Assembly (NCBI RefSeq): GCF_003086795.1
Contig: NZ_CP026003.1
Location: 3,398,579 to 3,462,578 of the forward strand
Direction: 5' to 3'
Origin: Stenotrophomonas sp. SAU14A_NAIMI4_5
GTDB lineage: Bacteria; Pseudomonadota; Gammaproteobacteria; Xanthomonadales; Xanthomonadaceae
Length of the DNA stretch: 64,000 bases
A program made the position numbers and the translations under genes. Within the stretch, counting starts at the first letter, position 1, and every line of letters begins with the position of its first letter. Of this stretch, positions 37,478 through 45,547 are shown in pieces. The notes under the pieces are model-generated. The model did no database searches, was not told the DNA's origin, and was given only the letters and a program-made list of their open reading frames with translations.

Positions 37478-38110
37478 CTACGCGGCCGCGGCGTCGCGGC
37501 TGTGGTCGAACTGGCCGTGGCGCAGGAAATGCGCGGTCTGCCGCGCGGCATCGGGCGATACCACCAGGCCGCTGTGGCTGGTGCGCACCACGCAGTGGTC
37601 GGCCAGGCCCGGGAGCTGGGTCTCGGCCAGGGCCACGGTGCCGTCGGATACGTCATCCAGCGCCCCCAGCAGGCTGCCCAGCCCGTGCGGCACCGAGCCG
37701 GCGATCAGGCCGACCTTCGCCCTGCCCTGCCAGTCGGGCAGGCCATCGAGCAGCAGTTCGCTGCTGCGCCCCAGGGCCAGGCCCCAGCCATGGTCGGACA
37801 GCGAGCGCGCCGTGCCGCTGCCGCGCAGCGGCGAGCCCAGGCAGACCACGCGCTGCACGTCCAGCTGCGGCTGGCGGCGCAGGGCCTCCAGCGCCAGCAG
37901 GCCGCCCAGGCTGTGGCCGACCAGCGACAGCGGGCCGGCGTCGGCCAGCCGCTCCAGCAGCTGCGGCACGGCCACATCGGGGCCACCGAAGATGGAGGGG
38001 TAACCGAAGGTATGCACCTGGAAACCACGGGCGCGCAGGCGCCAGGCCAGTGGCCCGACCCAGGCGCGGGCGTTCCAGATGCCGTGCAGCAGCAGTACGG
38101 GGGGAGTCAT
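37478..38110 (-). CDS. Lipase-like alpha/beta-hydrolase
   Basis: A 210-residue cytosolic-type hydrolase without a signal peptide. It starts MTPPVLLLHGIWNARAW, with an oxyanion-type HG motif near residue 9. The nucleophile elbow GHSLGG lies at about 65-70, the acidic residue near DGTVALAETQLPG, and a late His in TSHSGLVV. The fold matches small esterase/lipase proteins. Substrate unknown. It lies 77 bases after the acetyltransferase on the same strand. Confidence 0.8.
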   Translation of the reverse strand: MTPPVLLLHGIWNARAWVGPLAWRLRARGFQVHTFGYPSIFGGPDVAVPQLLERLADAGPLSLVGHSLGGLLALEALRRQPQLDVQRVVCLGSPLRGSGTARSLSDHGWGLALGRSSELLLDGLPDWQGRAKVGLIAGSVPHGLGSLLGALDDVSDGTVALAETQLPGLADHCVVRTSHSGLVVSPDAARQTAHFLRHGQFDHSRDAAAA

Positions 38111-38187
38111 GCGTTACAGCCTGGCGTTCGGCGGGGCGGGACGTACGGTGATTGAACAGAATCGACCGGCAAGCGCCGGTGAACATC

Positions 38188-38709
38188 TCACGCCGGACGC
38201 GGAACCCGGCGCAGGATGAATTCCAGGTCGTTGGTTTCGCCGACCGGGAACAGGTATTCGCCGGCTTTCTCGAAGCCGTAGCGGGCATAGAAGCGCTGGG
38301 CGCCGAAGTTTTCCGACCACACCCCCAGCCACAGGGTGCGCGGGCCGTCCTGCTCCAGCCAGGCCAGTGCGGTTTCCAGCAGGCGGCTGCCCCAGCCACA
38401 ACTCTGCTGGGACTTGATCAGGTACAGGCGCTTGAGCTCACCGTCACCGGGCTTCACGTCCGGGTGCGGCAGCCCGCAGGGGCCGGCGGCGGCATGGCCG
38501 ACCGCCTCCCCGTCCATCTCCAGCAGCCACACCGCGTAATCGGGGTGGCCCAGGATGGTGCGCTGCCGTTCCACCGTGTAGGACTCCTCGAGGAAGTCCT
38601 GCAGGTGCTGCGGCGGGTACAGATGGCCGAAGGTCTCGGTGAACGTGCGGGCAGCCAGCGCCGACAGGGTCGGCGCGTCGTCCACGGTGGCGCGGCGGAT
38701 GGAATACAT
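38188..38709 (-). CDS. GNAT-family N-acetyltransferase
   Basis: A 173-residue acetyltransferase with IRRATVDDAPTLSALAART, the acetyl-CoA-binding stretch LKRLYLIKSQQSCGWGSRLL, and NFGAQRFYARYGFEKAGEYL. It is a paralog of the copper-side protein at 15911-16423. Substrate unknown. It starts 32 bases after the acidic-tail gene, so it is probably in the aspS operon. Confidence 0.85.
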   Translation of the reverse strand: MYSIRRATVDDAPTLSALAARTFTETFGHLYPPQHLQDFLEESYTVERQRTILGHPDYAVWLLEMDGEAVGHAAAGPCGLPHPDVKPGDGELKRLYLIKSQQSCGWGSRLLETALAWLEQDGPRTLWLGVWSENFGAQRFYARYGFEKAGEYLFPVGETNDLEFILRRVPRPA

Positions 38710-38741
38710 GGGTCGAGTGGACGCCAGGGCGACGGTCGGGG

Positions 38742-39065
38742 TCAAGCCCGTTCCGACGACTCGGTTTCGTCCTCTTCTTCCTCGTCCTCTTCCTCGTATT
38801 CCTCTTCGTCCTCGTCCTCGCCTTCTTCTTCCTCGTCCTCGTCGAACTCTTCCTCTTCGTCGTCCTCGTAATCCTCGACGCCGAAGTCTTCACCGTCCCA
38901 ACGGCCTTCGCCGTCGGCGACGAAGGTCAGGGCCATCGCCGCCGGGTTGTTTCCGACACGGACCAGCCAACCACCGAAGACGCGTGCACGCTCGGTGACC
39001 AGGTTGGCCTCGGAGCCTTCATTGCCCAGCTTTTCCCACTCCAGCGAAAACGCAAACTCGGTCAT
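38742..39065 (-). CDS. Small protein with a long poly-acidic tail
   Basis: A 107-residue protein. The first 62 residues are an ordinary compact domain (FAFSLEWEKLGNEGSEANLV, RVFGGWLVRVGNNPAAMALT). From about residue 66 to the end almost every position is Glu or Asp, with a few Tyr and Gly. Codons alternate GAG, GAC and GAA, producing a purine/pyrimidine-biased low-complexity stretch at about 38755-38880. It lies 16 bases after aspS on the same strand. The function is unknown; acidic tails often mimic nucleic acid or bind basic proteins. Confidence 0.8.
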   Translation of the reverse strand: MTEFAFSLEWEKLGNEGSEANLVTERARVFGGWLVRVGNNPAAMALTFVADGEGRWDGEDFGVEDYEDDEEEEFDEDEEEEGEDEDEEEYEEEDEEEEDETESSERA

Positions 39066-39081
39066 TGCCTGGATCTCCTGA

Positions 39082-40833
39082 TCAGTTGGTCTTGGGGCGA
39101 ACCTGGATGTGCACTTCGGCCAGCTGCGTATCGACGATCGGCGACGGCGCATCGGTCATCAGGTCCTGCGCACCGGTGGTCTTCGGGAACGGGATGACGT
39201 CGCGGATCGACTCGGTGCCGGCCATCAGGGCGGCGATGCGGTCGATGCCGAAGGCGATGCCGCCGTGCGGCGGTGCGCCGTAGTTCAACGCGTCGAGCAG
39301 GAAGCCGAACTTGGCACGGGCCTCTTCGGCACCGATGCCCAGCAGCTCGAACACTGCGCTCTGCATGTCCGGGCGGTGGATACGGATCGAGCCGCCGCCG
39401 ATTTCATTGCCGTTGAGCACCATGTCGTAGCCGCGCGACACGGCGGTACGGGCGTTGGCGCGCAGGTCGGCGATGTCATCCACGGCCGGCGCGGTGAAGG
39501 GGTGATGCAGGGCGACGTAGCGCTGGTCTTCGTCGTCCCATTCGAACATCGGGAAGTCGGTGACCCACAGCGGGGCCCAGCCGTCGGCGACCAGGCCGAA
39601 GTCCTTGCCGGCCTTCAGGCGCAGGGCGCCCATGAAGTCGGACACCTTGTTGTAGCCACCGGCACCGAAGAACACGATGTCGCCGTTGCCGGCGCCGACG
39701 TGGGCGACCAGGGCGGCGAACGATGCTTCGCTGAAGAACTTCTGGATCGGCGAGCTGACTTCGCCGTTGTCGGCGATCTTGATGTAGGCCAGGCCCTTGG
39801 CGCCGTACTTGGCGGCGTGCGCGGCGTACTCGTCGATCTGCTTGCGCGACAGGGTGGCGCCACCCGGGATGCGCAGCGCGGCCACGCGGCCTTCGGCGTC
39901 ATTGGCCGGGCCGGTGAACACGGCGAACTCGCTGTCCTTGACCAGCTCGGCCACGTCCACCAGTTCCAGCGCGATGCGCAGGTCCGGCTTGTCCGAACCG
40001 TAGCGACGCATCGCCTCGGCCCAGGTCATGCGCGGGAAGGTGGCGGCCAGCTCGACGTCGACCACTTCCTTGAAGATGGCGCGGATCATCGACTCGACGA
40101 AGTCCTGCACGTCCTGCTCGCGGACGAAGGCGAATTCCATGTCCAGCTGGGTGAATTCCAGCTGGCGGTCGGCACGCAGGGCCTCGTCGCGGAAGCAGCG
40201 CGCGATCTGGTAGTAACGGTCGAAGCCGGCCACCATCAGGATCTGCTTGAACAGCTGCGGGCTCTGCGGCAGGGCGTAGAACTCGCCCGGGTGCATGCGC
40301 GCCGGCACCAGGAAGTCGCGGGCGCCTTCCGGGGTGGCCTTGGTCAGGATCGGGGTTTCGATGTCCTGGAAGCCGCGCTCGTCCAGGTGGCGGCGCAGGG
40401 CCTGCACCAGCTTGATGCGGGTGCGCTGCATGCGCTGCATTTCCGGGCGGCGCAGGTCCAGGTAGCGGTACTTCAGGCGGGTGTCTTCGCCCGGGTTCTC
40501 ATGCGCGTGGAACGGCAGCGGGGCGGCCTTGTTCAGCACGGTGATGGCGGTGGCGATCACTTCCACCTTGCCGGTGGCGATCTTGTCGTTCACCGCGTGG
40601 CGGGCGCGCACCACGCCTTCGACCTGCAGCACGTCCTCGTAGCCCAGCGAGGCGGCCACGGCGAACACTTCGGCGTTGTCGACCTCGACGGTCACCTGCA
40701 CGATGCCTTCATGATCGCGGAGATCGATGAAGCAGACGCCGCCCTGGTTACGGGCCACGTCGGTCCAGCCGGCGAGGGTGACAGTCTGGCCAATCAGGGT
40801 CTCATCGACCAGGCCGCAGAAGTGGGTACGCAT
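39082..40833 (-). CDS. aspS: Aspartyl-tRNA synthetase
   Basis: Class II synthetase of 583 residues that charges tRNA-Asp. An OB-fold anticodon-binding domain ([28 protein letters not shown]) precedes the class II catalytic core. Motif 2 lies in [25 protein letters not shown], with a bacterial GAD insertion domain, and motif 3 near [20 protein letters not shown] 40833 is preceded by GGAGC. Three small genes follow in probable operon. Confidence 0.96.
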   Translation of the reverse strand: MRTHFCGLVDETLIGQTVTLAGWTDVARNQGGVCFIDLRDHEGIVQVTVEVDNAEVFAVAASLGYEDVLQVEGVVRARHAVNDKIATGKVEVIATAITVLNKAAPLPFHAHENPGEDTRLKYRYLDLRRPEMQRMQRTRIKLVQALRRHLDERGFQDIETPILTKATPEGARDFLVPARMHPGEFYALPQSPQLFKQILMVAGFDRYYQIARCFRDEALRADRQLEFTQLDMEFAFVREQDVQDFVESMIRAIFKEVVDVELAATFPRMTWAEAMRRYGSDKPDLRIALELVDVAELVKDSEFAVFTGPANDAEGRVAALRIPGGATLSRKQIDEYAAHAAKYGAKGLAYIKIADNGEVSSPIQKFFSEASFAALVAHVGAGNGDIVFFGAGGYNKVSDFMGALRLKAGKDFGLVADGWAPLWVTDFPMFEWDDEDQRYVALHHPFTAPAVDDIADLRANARTAVSRGYDMVLNGNEIGGGSIRIHRPDMQSAVFELLGIGAEEARAKFGFLLDALNYGAPPHGGIAFGIDRIAALMAGTESIRDVIPFPKTTGAQDLMTDAPSPIVDTQLAEVHIQVRPKTN

Positions 40834-40991
40834 GGGGGGAAGCTCCGCTGGAGAACGCCGGCGCCCGACGGGGACCGGAAAGCCCCGTATTCTGCGGCCG
40901 AGGCCCCGGCCGGGGCAAATGCGGACAGTCACACGGGCTTTATCCGCCCCGTCCTTATAGTCGCGCACCACACACCGTATGGGGATTCGCC

Positions 40992-41732
40992 ATGAAACCG
41001 CTGTCCCTGGCCAGCCTGGCCCTGACCTTGTCCGTGGGCGGCCTTGCCGGCTTCGCCCTGCCCGTCGCCCCCGCCGCTGCGCAGAACGGCGTCGTCCGCT
41101 GCGAGAGCCAGAACAACCGCGAGCGGGTCTGCAACACCGGCTGGCGCAGCGCGCAGATGGTGCGCCAGCTGTCCGGCTCATCCTGCGTGGAGGGCCGCAC
41201 CTGGGGCAGCCGCAACGGTAGCATCTGGGTCACCAATGGCTGCCGGGCCGAGTTCGTCGAGGGCCGCGGCGGCTGGGGCGGTGGCAATGGCGGCAATTGG
41301 GGCGGCGGCAGCGGCGGCACCATCCGCTGCGAGAGCCAGGACAACCGCGAGCGCACCTGCCCGACCAACTGGCGCGGCGCGACCCTGGTCCGGCAGATTT
41401 CCGGCTCGGCCTGCGTGGAGGGCCAGACCTGGGGCGTGCGCCGCGGCAGCATCTGGGTCAACCGCGGCTGCCGCGGCGAGTTCGCCGAATCGCGTGGCGG
41501 CTGGGGCGGCGGCAATGGCGGCAACTGGGGCGGCGGCAACAGCAACTACTCCGTCACCTGCAGCAGCAACAACAATCGCACCCAGAACTGCGACTGGGAT
41601 GAACGCCAGGGTCGCCCGGTGCTGCAGCAGCAGCTGTCCGGCAGCGCCTGCCAGGAAGGCCGCAGCTGGGGCTATTCGCGTGGGCAGGTGTGGGTGAGCA
41701 ACGGCTGCCGGGCGCGCTTCGGTACCCGTTGA
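40992..41732 (+). CDS. Secreted protein with three DUF3011 repeats
   Basis: A 246-residue protein with a signal peptide ([21 protein letters not shown]). Three copies of a repeat of about 55 residues follow, each running V-R/T-C-x-S-x(2-5)-R-x(2)-C to GSxCxEGRxWG, then IWVxNGCRAxF. Gly/Trp/Asn-rich linkers such as [14 protein letters not shown] separate them. Conserved Cys pairs suggest disulfides in a periplasmic or extracellular protein. The function of DUF3011 is not known. It is divergent from aspS. Confidence 0.88.
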   Translation: MKPLSLASLALTLSVGGLAGFALPVAPAAAQNGVVRCESQNNRERVCNTGWRSAQMVRQLSGSSCVEGRTWGSRNGSIWVTNGCRAEFVEGRGGWGGGNGGNWGGGSGGTIRCESQDNRERTCPTNWRGATLVRQISGSACVEGQTWGVRRGSIWVNRGCRGEFAESRGGWGGGNGGNWGGGNSNYSVTCSSNNNRTQNCDWDERQGRPVLQQQLSGSACQEGRSWGYSRGQVWVSNGCRARFGTR

Positions 41733-41735
41733 GCG

Positions 41736-41812
41736 GTAGCGCCGGGCCATGCCCGGCGAGCGCAGCAGCGCGGTCAAGCACAGAAAAGCCGCCGGGCATG
41801 GCCCGGCGCTAC
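41736..41812. repeat. Inverted pair of GTAG repeats
   Basis: A direct unit at 41736-41759 and an inverted unit at about 41790-41812 of the GCCGGGCC-atg-CCCGGCG class lie between the convergent DUF3011 and lipoprotein genes. They can pair into one long stem. Confidence 0.85.
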
Positions 41813-41824
41813 CGGATAGAGCGG

Positions 41825-42466
41825 TCAGGGCGCGGCCGGGGCCTGGTCGCCCCACGGGGCCGGCGGCAGCGGCACCGGCTTGCTGAGGTCGAATTCGACG
41901 CGGAAGCGGCGCCCCTCCGGCCGGGTCAGCTCATAGACGAAGCGCTGGTCCGGCTCGATCTCCATCGCCCAGGTGTTGTGGGTCGAGGCCAGCATGTCGG
42001 CGCGGCGGAACATCGCCACCGATTCGCCATCGGCCGGGAACTGCTGGCGCTCGGCGGTGCCCGGCGGCTTGCTGTCGCCGCCATACAGGGTGATCGCATC
42101 CGGGCTGCCATCGGCATGGCGGTGGTCGTGCTTGAGCTTCAGCCCGTTCTCAGTGCGGGTAACGATCCAGGTCCGCGAATGGTCATCGCCGACGTGGAAG
42201 GGGATGCGCAGTTCGTGCCCCGGGTCGGCACAGCCACGCACATGCATCACCAGGCGCTTGCCGGCGAAGGGATCCTCGCCGGTCGGTGCGGGGGTGTCTT
42301 CCACCACTTTGCCGGCGTAGGCCTGCCCGCAGTGGGCGGCGATGGCCGCCATGAACGCATCGGCCGGGGCCGTGGACAGGTCGTGGTTGATCGCAGGCGG
42401 CTGCTGCGAACAGGCGGCCAGGGTGCACAGCGCGGCAACGGAAAGCAGAGGGGCACGTACATTCAT
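41825..42466 (-). CDS. Putative lipoprotein of unknown function
   Basis: A 213-residue protein with a lipoprotein signal (SVAALCTLAACSQQ, Cys near 19). The mature part contains HCGQAYAGKV, FAGKRLVMHVRGCADPGHEL, LKHDHRHADGSPDAITLYGG and a C-terminal FVYELTRPEGRRFRVEFDLS. The HDHRHADG segment could bind metal, but that is speculation. It is a conserved-looking single gene I cannot name. Its start lies 61 bases downstream of the blaL2 stop on the same strand. Confidence 0.75.
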   Translation of the reverse strand: MNVRAPLLSVAALCTLAACSQQPPAINHDLSTAPADAFMAAIAAHCGQAYAGKVVEDTPAPTGEDPFAGKRLVMHVRGCADPGHELRIPFHVGDDHSRTWIVTRTENGLKLKHDHRHADGSPDAITLYGGDSKPPGTAERQQFPADGESVAMFRRADMLASTHNTWAMEIEPDQRFVYELTRPEGRRFRVEFDLSKPVPLPPAPWGDQAPAAP

Positions 42467-42526
42467 GCCCCAACCCTAACGGCCATGCCCGGCAGGCGCA
42501 AACCGCAGCGCCCTGCTGCGGGGGTC

Positions 42527-43432
42527 TCAGGCAATCATCGCGTCGGCCAGCGCACCGACCCGCGCCAGCACCGCCGCGCGCTGGTCATCGTCCACCGAGG
42601 CCCCCTGCAGATACGCCGTCACCACCCACGGCGTACCGCCGGCACGCGGCCACAGCACGGCGATGTCGTTGCGGGTGTCCTCGCCATTGCTGCCGGTCTT
42701 GTCACCCACCCGCCAGCGTTTGCCGAGGCCGGCACGCAGGCAGGCATCGCCGGTCTGGTTGTCGATCAGCCAGTCGGCGAGCTGCAGCCGGGATTTTTCC
42801 GACAGACCATCCCCCACTGCGAAGCGGGCCAGGCTGGTCGCCATCGCCGCGGGGCTGGTGGTGTCGCGCGGATCATCCTTGGCGAACCGGTTCATGTCCG
42901 GCTCGTAACGGTCGTTGCGGGTGACCGTGTCACCCTGCGCGCGCAGGAAGGCGGTCAGCGCCGACGGGCCACCATTCACGCCCAGCAGCAGGTTGGCAGC
43001 GGTGTTGTCGCTGGTGGTCAGCGTTCCGCGGCACAGGTCGCGCACGCTCAGGTCCTTGCCGACGTGGCGGCGGGCCACCGGGGCGTAGGACAGCAGGTCT
43101 TTTTCCGCGATCGGCACGCGGGTGTCCAGCGAGACGCGGCCGGCGTCGGCCAGGCTCAGCACGTGGGCCACCAGCATCGATTTGAACGTGCTGCACATCG
43201 GGAAGCGCTCGTCCTGGCGATGCCCGCCGATGCGACGGCCACTGCCGGTGTCGAGCACGGTCACGCCCAGGCGGCCACCACTGGCTTTTTCCAGCGCGGC
43301 GAAATCGGCGGCGCTGGCAATCGCGGCAGGCGCACCGGGCGCGGGGCCAGCGGCCCGCGCCATTGCGGGCGCAAGCAGGGAAGATGCGAGGGCGGCACCA
43401 CTGAACTGCAGGAATCGGCGACGGGCGTGCAT
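42527..43432 (-). CDS. blaL2: Class A beta-lactamase, L2 type
   Basis: A serine beta-lactamase of 301 residues, periplasmic, with a twin-arginine-like signal (HARRRFLQFSGAALASS). All active-site motifs are present: STFK at 81-84, SDN at 141-143, the omega-loop E-P-D-M-N at 177-181 and KTG at 245-247. The stretches QDERFPMCSTFKS and GDKTGSNGEDTRNDIAVLWP match the chromosomal L2 enzyme of Stenotrophomonas, with many substitutions elsewhere. ATG 43453 is an alternative start. Only 58-79 bases separate it from the stop of the membrane gene upstream, so it may depend on that gene's promoter. Confidence 0.93.
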   Translation of the reverse strand: MHARRRFLQFSGAALASSLLAPAMARAAGPAPGAPAAIASAADFAALEKASGGRLGVTVLDTGSGRRIGGHRQDERFPMCSTFKSMLVAHVLSLADAGRVSLDTRVPIAEKDLLSYAPVARRHVGKDLSVRDLCRGTLTTSDNTAANLLLGVNGGPSALTAFLRAQGDTVTRNDRYEPDMNRFAKDDPRDTTSPAAMATSLARFAVGDGLSEKSRLQLADWLIDNQTGDACLRAGLGKRWRVGDKTGSNGEDTRNDIAVLWPRAGGTPWVVTAYLQGASVDDDQRAAVLARVGALADAMIA

Positions 43433-43511
43433 GGGCGGGCTCTTCGGGGACATGCGAGCATCTTTCCTGATGCAGAACCCAGCGACCAGCTGATTCTCGT
43501 TCATGCTGCCA

Positions 43512-44375
43512 TCAAGGTTTCTCATCACGAGAAACGCGTTTCAATCGCTTGTCCAGGCTTGCGGGACAAAAACTCGCCCCGGCCCTCGCTGCATCCACCT
43601 TGGTCGCGTCGATCACCGCCCCTGGTATGACCCGGATCAATCGGCTGGCAAGCAGGACTTCTACATGCCGCTCCGGAATGACGGCGCAATAGGTTCCGCC
43701 GCACTCGATAAGGGGCGCCTGGATCGGTTCGCCCCCGCCTACAGATTGGTACTCCGCCCAGGCAATTGATCCGGGATCCTTCGCGCAGAACTGCAGCGCA
43801 CTCCGCTCGCCCACAGATTCAAAGGGCACTGCGACCATCATCAGACCGAACAATGCCACCACTGCAATCATCACCAGGGCCAACGCAACGGTCACGGGAC
43901 CTGCGATCCACATGAACACCGCGCCCAGCAGCCGGCCATACCAGGGCCAGGTCATTGGAGGACGGCGCAGAGTCGCACGGATCTGCTCGGCCAGCGCCCC
44001 CACCCTGCTTGCCGGCCCACTTGCGGCACCCACCGGTGATTTTCTGAACAGGGGGCCCCATAAGGGCGAAGACAACGCCGTTGCTGCAACGAGCAGCAGC
44101 ACCCACCAGGTTTCACGAGCCATTGAGTACAAGCCGGGGCCGATGTTCTCCAGCACGGTAGCGCTGAAACCAACCCATCCATGGGCAATCATCAGTTCAA
44201 GTCCGCCGCTGTCGATGGGGAACTGGAGCGGATCGATGCCGAACGTTCCCAGATACGCACTGCGGTAAAGGCTGCCCTGCAGAGACAACACCGCCGTAGC
44301 GATGGCGAGGAAAATACCCGATGTGACTGCAAACCGTCCCATGCGGCCCATGAAAGTGGGTTCAACCGTACTCAT
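43512..44375 (-). CDS. Membrane protein of unknown function between blaL2 and ampR
   Basis: A 287-residue protein with about four hydrophobic segments: near 15-36 (FAVTSGIFLAIATAVLSLQG), 62-74, 90-110 (WWVLLLVAATALSSPLWGPL) and a long one at 150-185 (AVFMWIAGPVTVALALVMIA). A C-terminal domain with Cys at 197, 225, 230 and 270 follows. GGGAGC precedes ATG 44375. Codon use is less GC-rich at third positions than in blaL2 or ampR, which hints at later arrival. I recognise no family. It is co-directional with blaL2. Confidence 0.75.
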   Translation of the reverse strand: MSTVEPTFMGRMGRFAVTSGIFLAIATAVLSLQGSLYRSAYLGTFGIDPLQFPIDSGGLELMIAHGWVGFSATVLENIGPGLYSMARETWWVLLLVAATALSSPLWGPLFRKSPVGAASGPASRVGALAEQIRATLRRPPMTWPWYGRLLGAVFMWIAGPVTVALALVMIAVVALFGLMMVAVPFESVGERSALQFCAKDPGSIAWAEYQSVGGGEPIQAPLIECGGTYCAVIPERHVEVLLASRLIRVIPGAVIDATKVDAARAGASFCPASLDKRLKRVSRDEKP

Positions 44376-44514
44376 CCAGTGCTCCCTGGTAGCAATTTCG
44401 TCCGTGCGCTGACGGTCAGCGTACCGGTGGGGCCATGGCCTCCAACCGCCAAACTGCAGAATTTCGTAGAAGTCCTATATCGACGCATCCGCAGGAATCT
44501 GGAGCGACATGAAT

Positions 44515-44539
44515 TTTTCTTGTGCCTTCTGCAAGAAAA
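44515..44539. promoter_or_regulatory. Candidate AmpR operator
   Basis: A perfect 8-bp inverted repeat, TTTTCTTG / CAAGAAAA, with a 9-base spacer, containing a T-N11-A LysR box (T 44521, A 44533). It lies 67 bases before the ampR start, where LysR-type regulators bind in divergent promoters. Confidence 0.6.
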
Positions 44540-44605
44540 CCCCCATGCATTGCAGATGACGCCCGCATTGCTACGATCAGCCATCATCGCTGCTCACACC
44601 TGCGC

Positions 44606-45472
44606 ATGTTGCATCCTACCCTGCCGCTCAACGCCCTGCGCGCCTTCGAGGCCGCCGCCCGGCACCAGAACTTCACCCGCGCGGCCCTGGAGCTGTGCGT
44701 CAGCCAGGCCGCGCTCAGCCACCAGATCCGCGGGCTGGAAGACCGGCTGGGCATCCGCCTGTTCCACCGCCTGCCGCGCGGGGTGGCCCTCACCGACGAG
44801 GGCGCGGCGCTGTTCCCGGTGCTCAATGAGTCCTTCGAGCGCATCTCGGCCAGCATCGCCCGCTACACCGGTGGCCCGGCGCGCGAAGTGCTGACCCTGG
44901 GCGTGGTCGGCACCTTCGCCACCGGTTGGCTGCTGCCGCGGCTGGCGGCCTTTGAAGCGGCGCACCCGGATATCGAGCTGCGCCTGCAGACCCACAACAA
45001 CCGAATCGATTTGGCTGGCGAGGGCCTGGACCTGGCGATCCGCTTCGGCGACGGCGACTGGCAGGGCCAGGCCTGTACGGCGATCCTCGATGCGCCGTTC
45101 GCGCCGTTGTGTGCACCAGCGCTGGCGCGACGGCTGAAGCAGCCGCGCGACCTGGGCACCGTGCCGCTGCTGCGCTCCTACCGCAGCGACGAATGGCCGC
45201 GCTGGCTGCAGACGGCCGGGGTGAGCGGCGTTGAAGCGCGTGGCCCGGTATTCGATTCGTCTCTGACCGTGGCGATGGCCGCGGCTGGCGGCGCCGGCGT
45301 CGCCCTGCTGCCGCTGCGCATGTTCGAGCAGGAACTGGCCGAAGGCCGCCTGCTGCAGCCGTTCGCGACCACGCTGGAACTGGGCCGCTACTGGCTGACG
45401 CGGCTGCGCTCGCGCGCCGAACGCGAACCCGCCCGCCGCTTCCGCGAGTGGCTGCAGGCGCAGGGCGGGTAA
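44606..45472 (+). CDS. ampR: LysR-type beta-lactamase regulator AmpR
   Basis: A 288-residue LysR-family activator that senses muropeptides from peptidoglycan recycling and controls inducible beta-lactamases. It has the AmpR hallmark N-terminus LPLNALRAFEAAARHQNFTR, a helix-turn-helix around ALELCVSQAALSHQIRGLE, and a substrate-binding domain with LTLGVVGTFATGWLLPRL and LRLQTHNNRIDLAGEGLDLA. It runs away from the blaL2 direction, as in S. maltophilia, but the membrane gene lies between them. Confidence 0.92.
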   Translation: MLHPTLPLNALRAFEAAARHQNFTRAALELCVSQAALSHQIRGLEDRLGIRLFHRLPRGVALTDEGAALFPVLNESFERISASIARYTGGPAREVLTLGVVGTFATGWLLPRLAAFEAAHPDIELRLQTHNNRIDLAGEGLDLAIRFGDGDWQGQACTAILDAPFAPLCAPALARRLKQPRDLGTVPLLRSYRSDEWPRWLQTAGVSGVEARGPVFDSSLTVAMAAAGGAGVALLPLRMFEQELAEGRLLQPFATTLELGRYWLTRLRSRAEREPARRFREWLQAQGG

Positions 45473-45475
45473 CCT

Positions 45476-45538
45476 CGCCGGGCATGGCCCGGCGCTACCT
45501 TCATCGGCGGCAATGGTAGCGCCGGGCCATGCCCGGCG
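45476..45538. repeat. Inverted pair of GTAG repeats
   Basis: An inverted unit (45476-45498) and a direct unit (45516-45538) of the GCCGGGCC-atg-CCCGGCG class lie between the convergent ampR and ABC-F stops. They can form one long stem and serve as a shared terminator. Confidence 0.85.
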
Positions 45539-45547
45539 AACGCGGGG

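Noticed and set aside
38152..38871. Frame with a long Ser-rich end opposite the acidic-tail gene
   Set aside because: The Ser run is only the complement of Glu/Asp codons. The minus-strand gene has the proper start and operon position.
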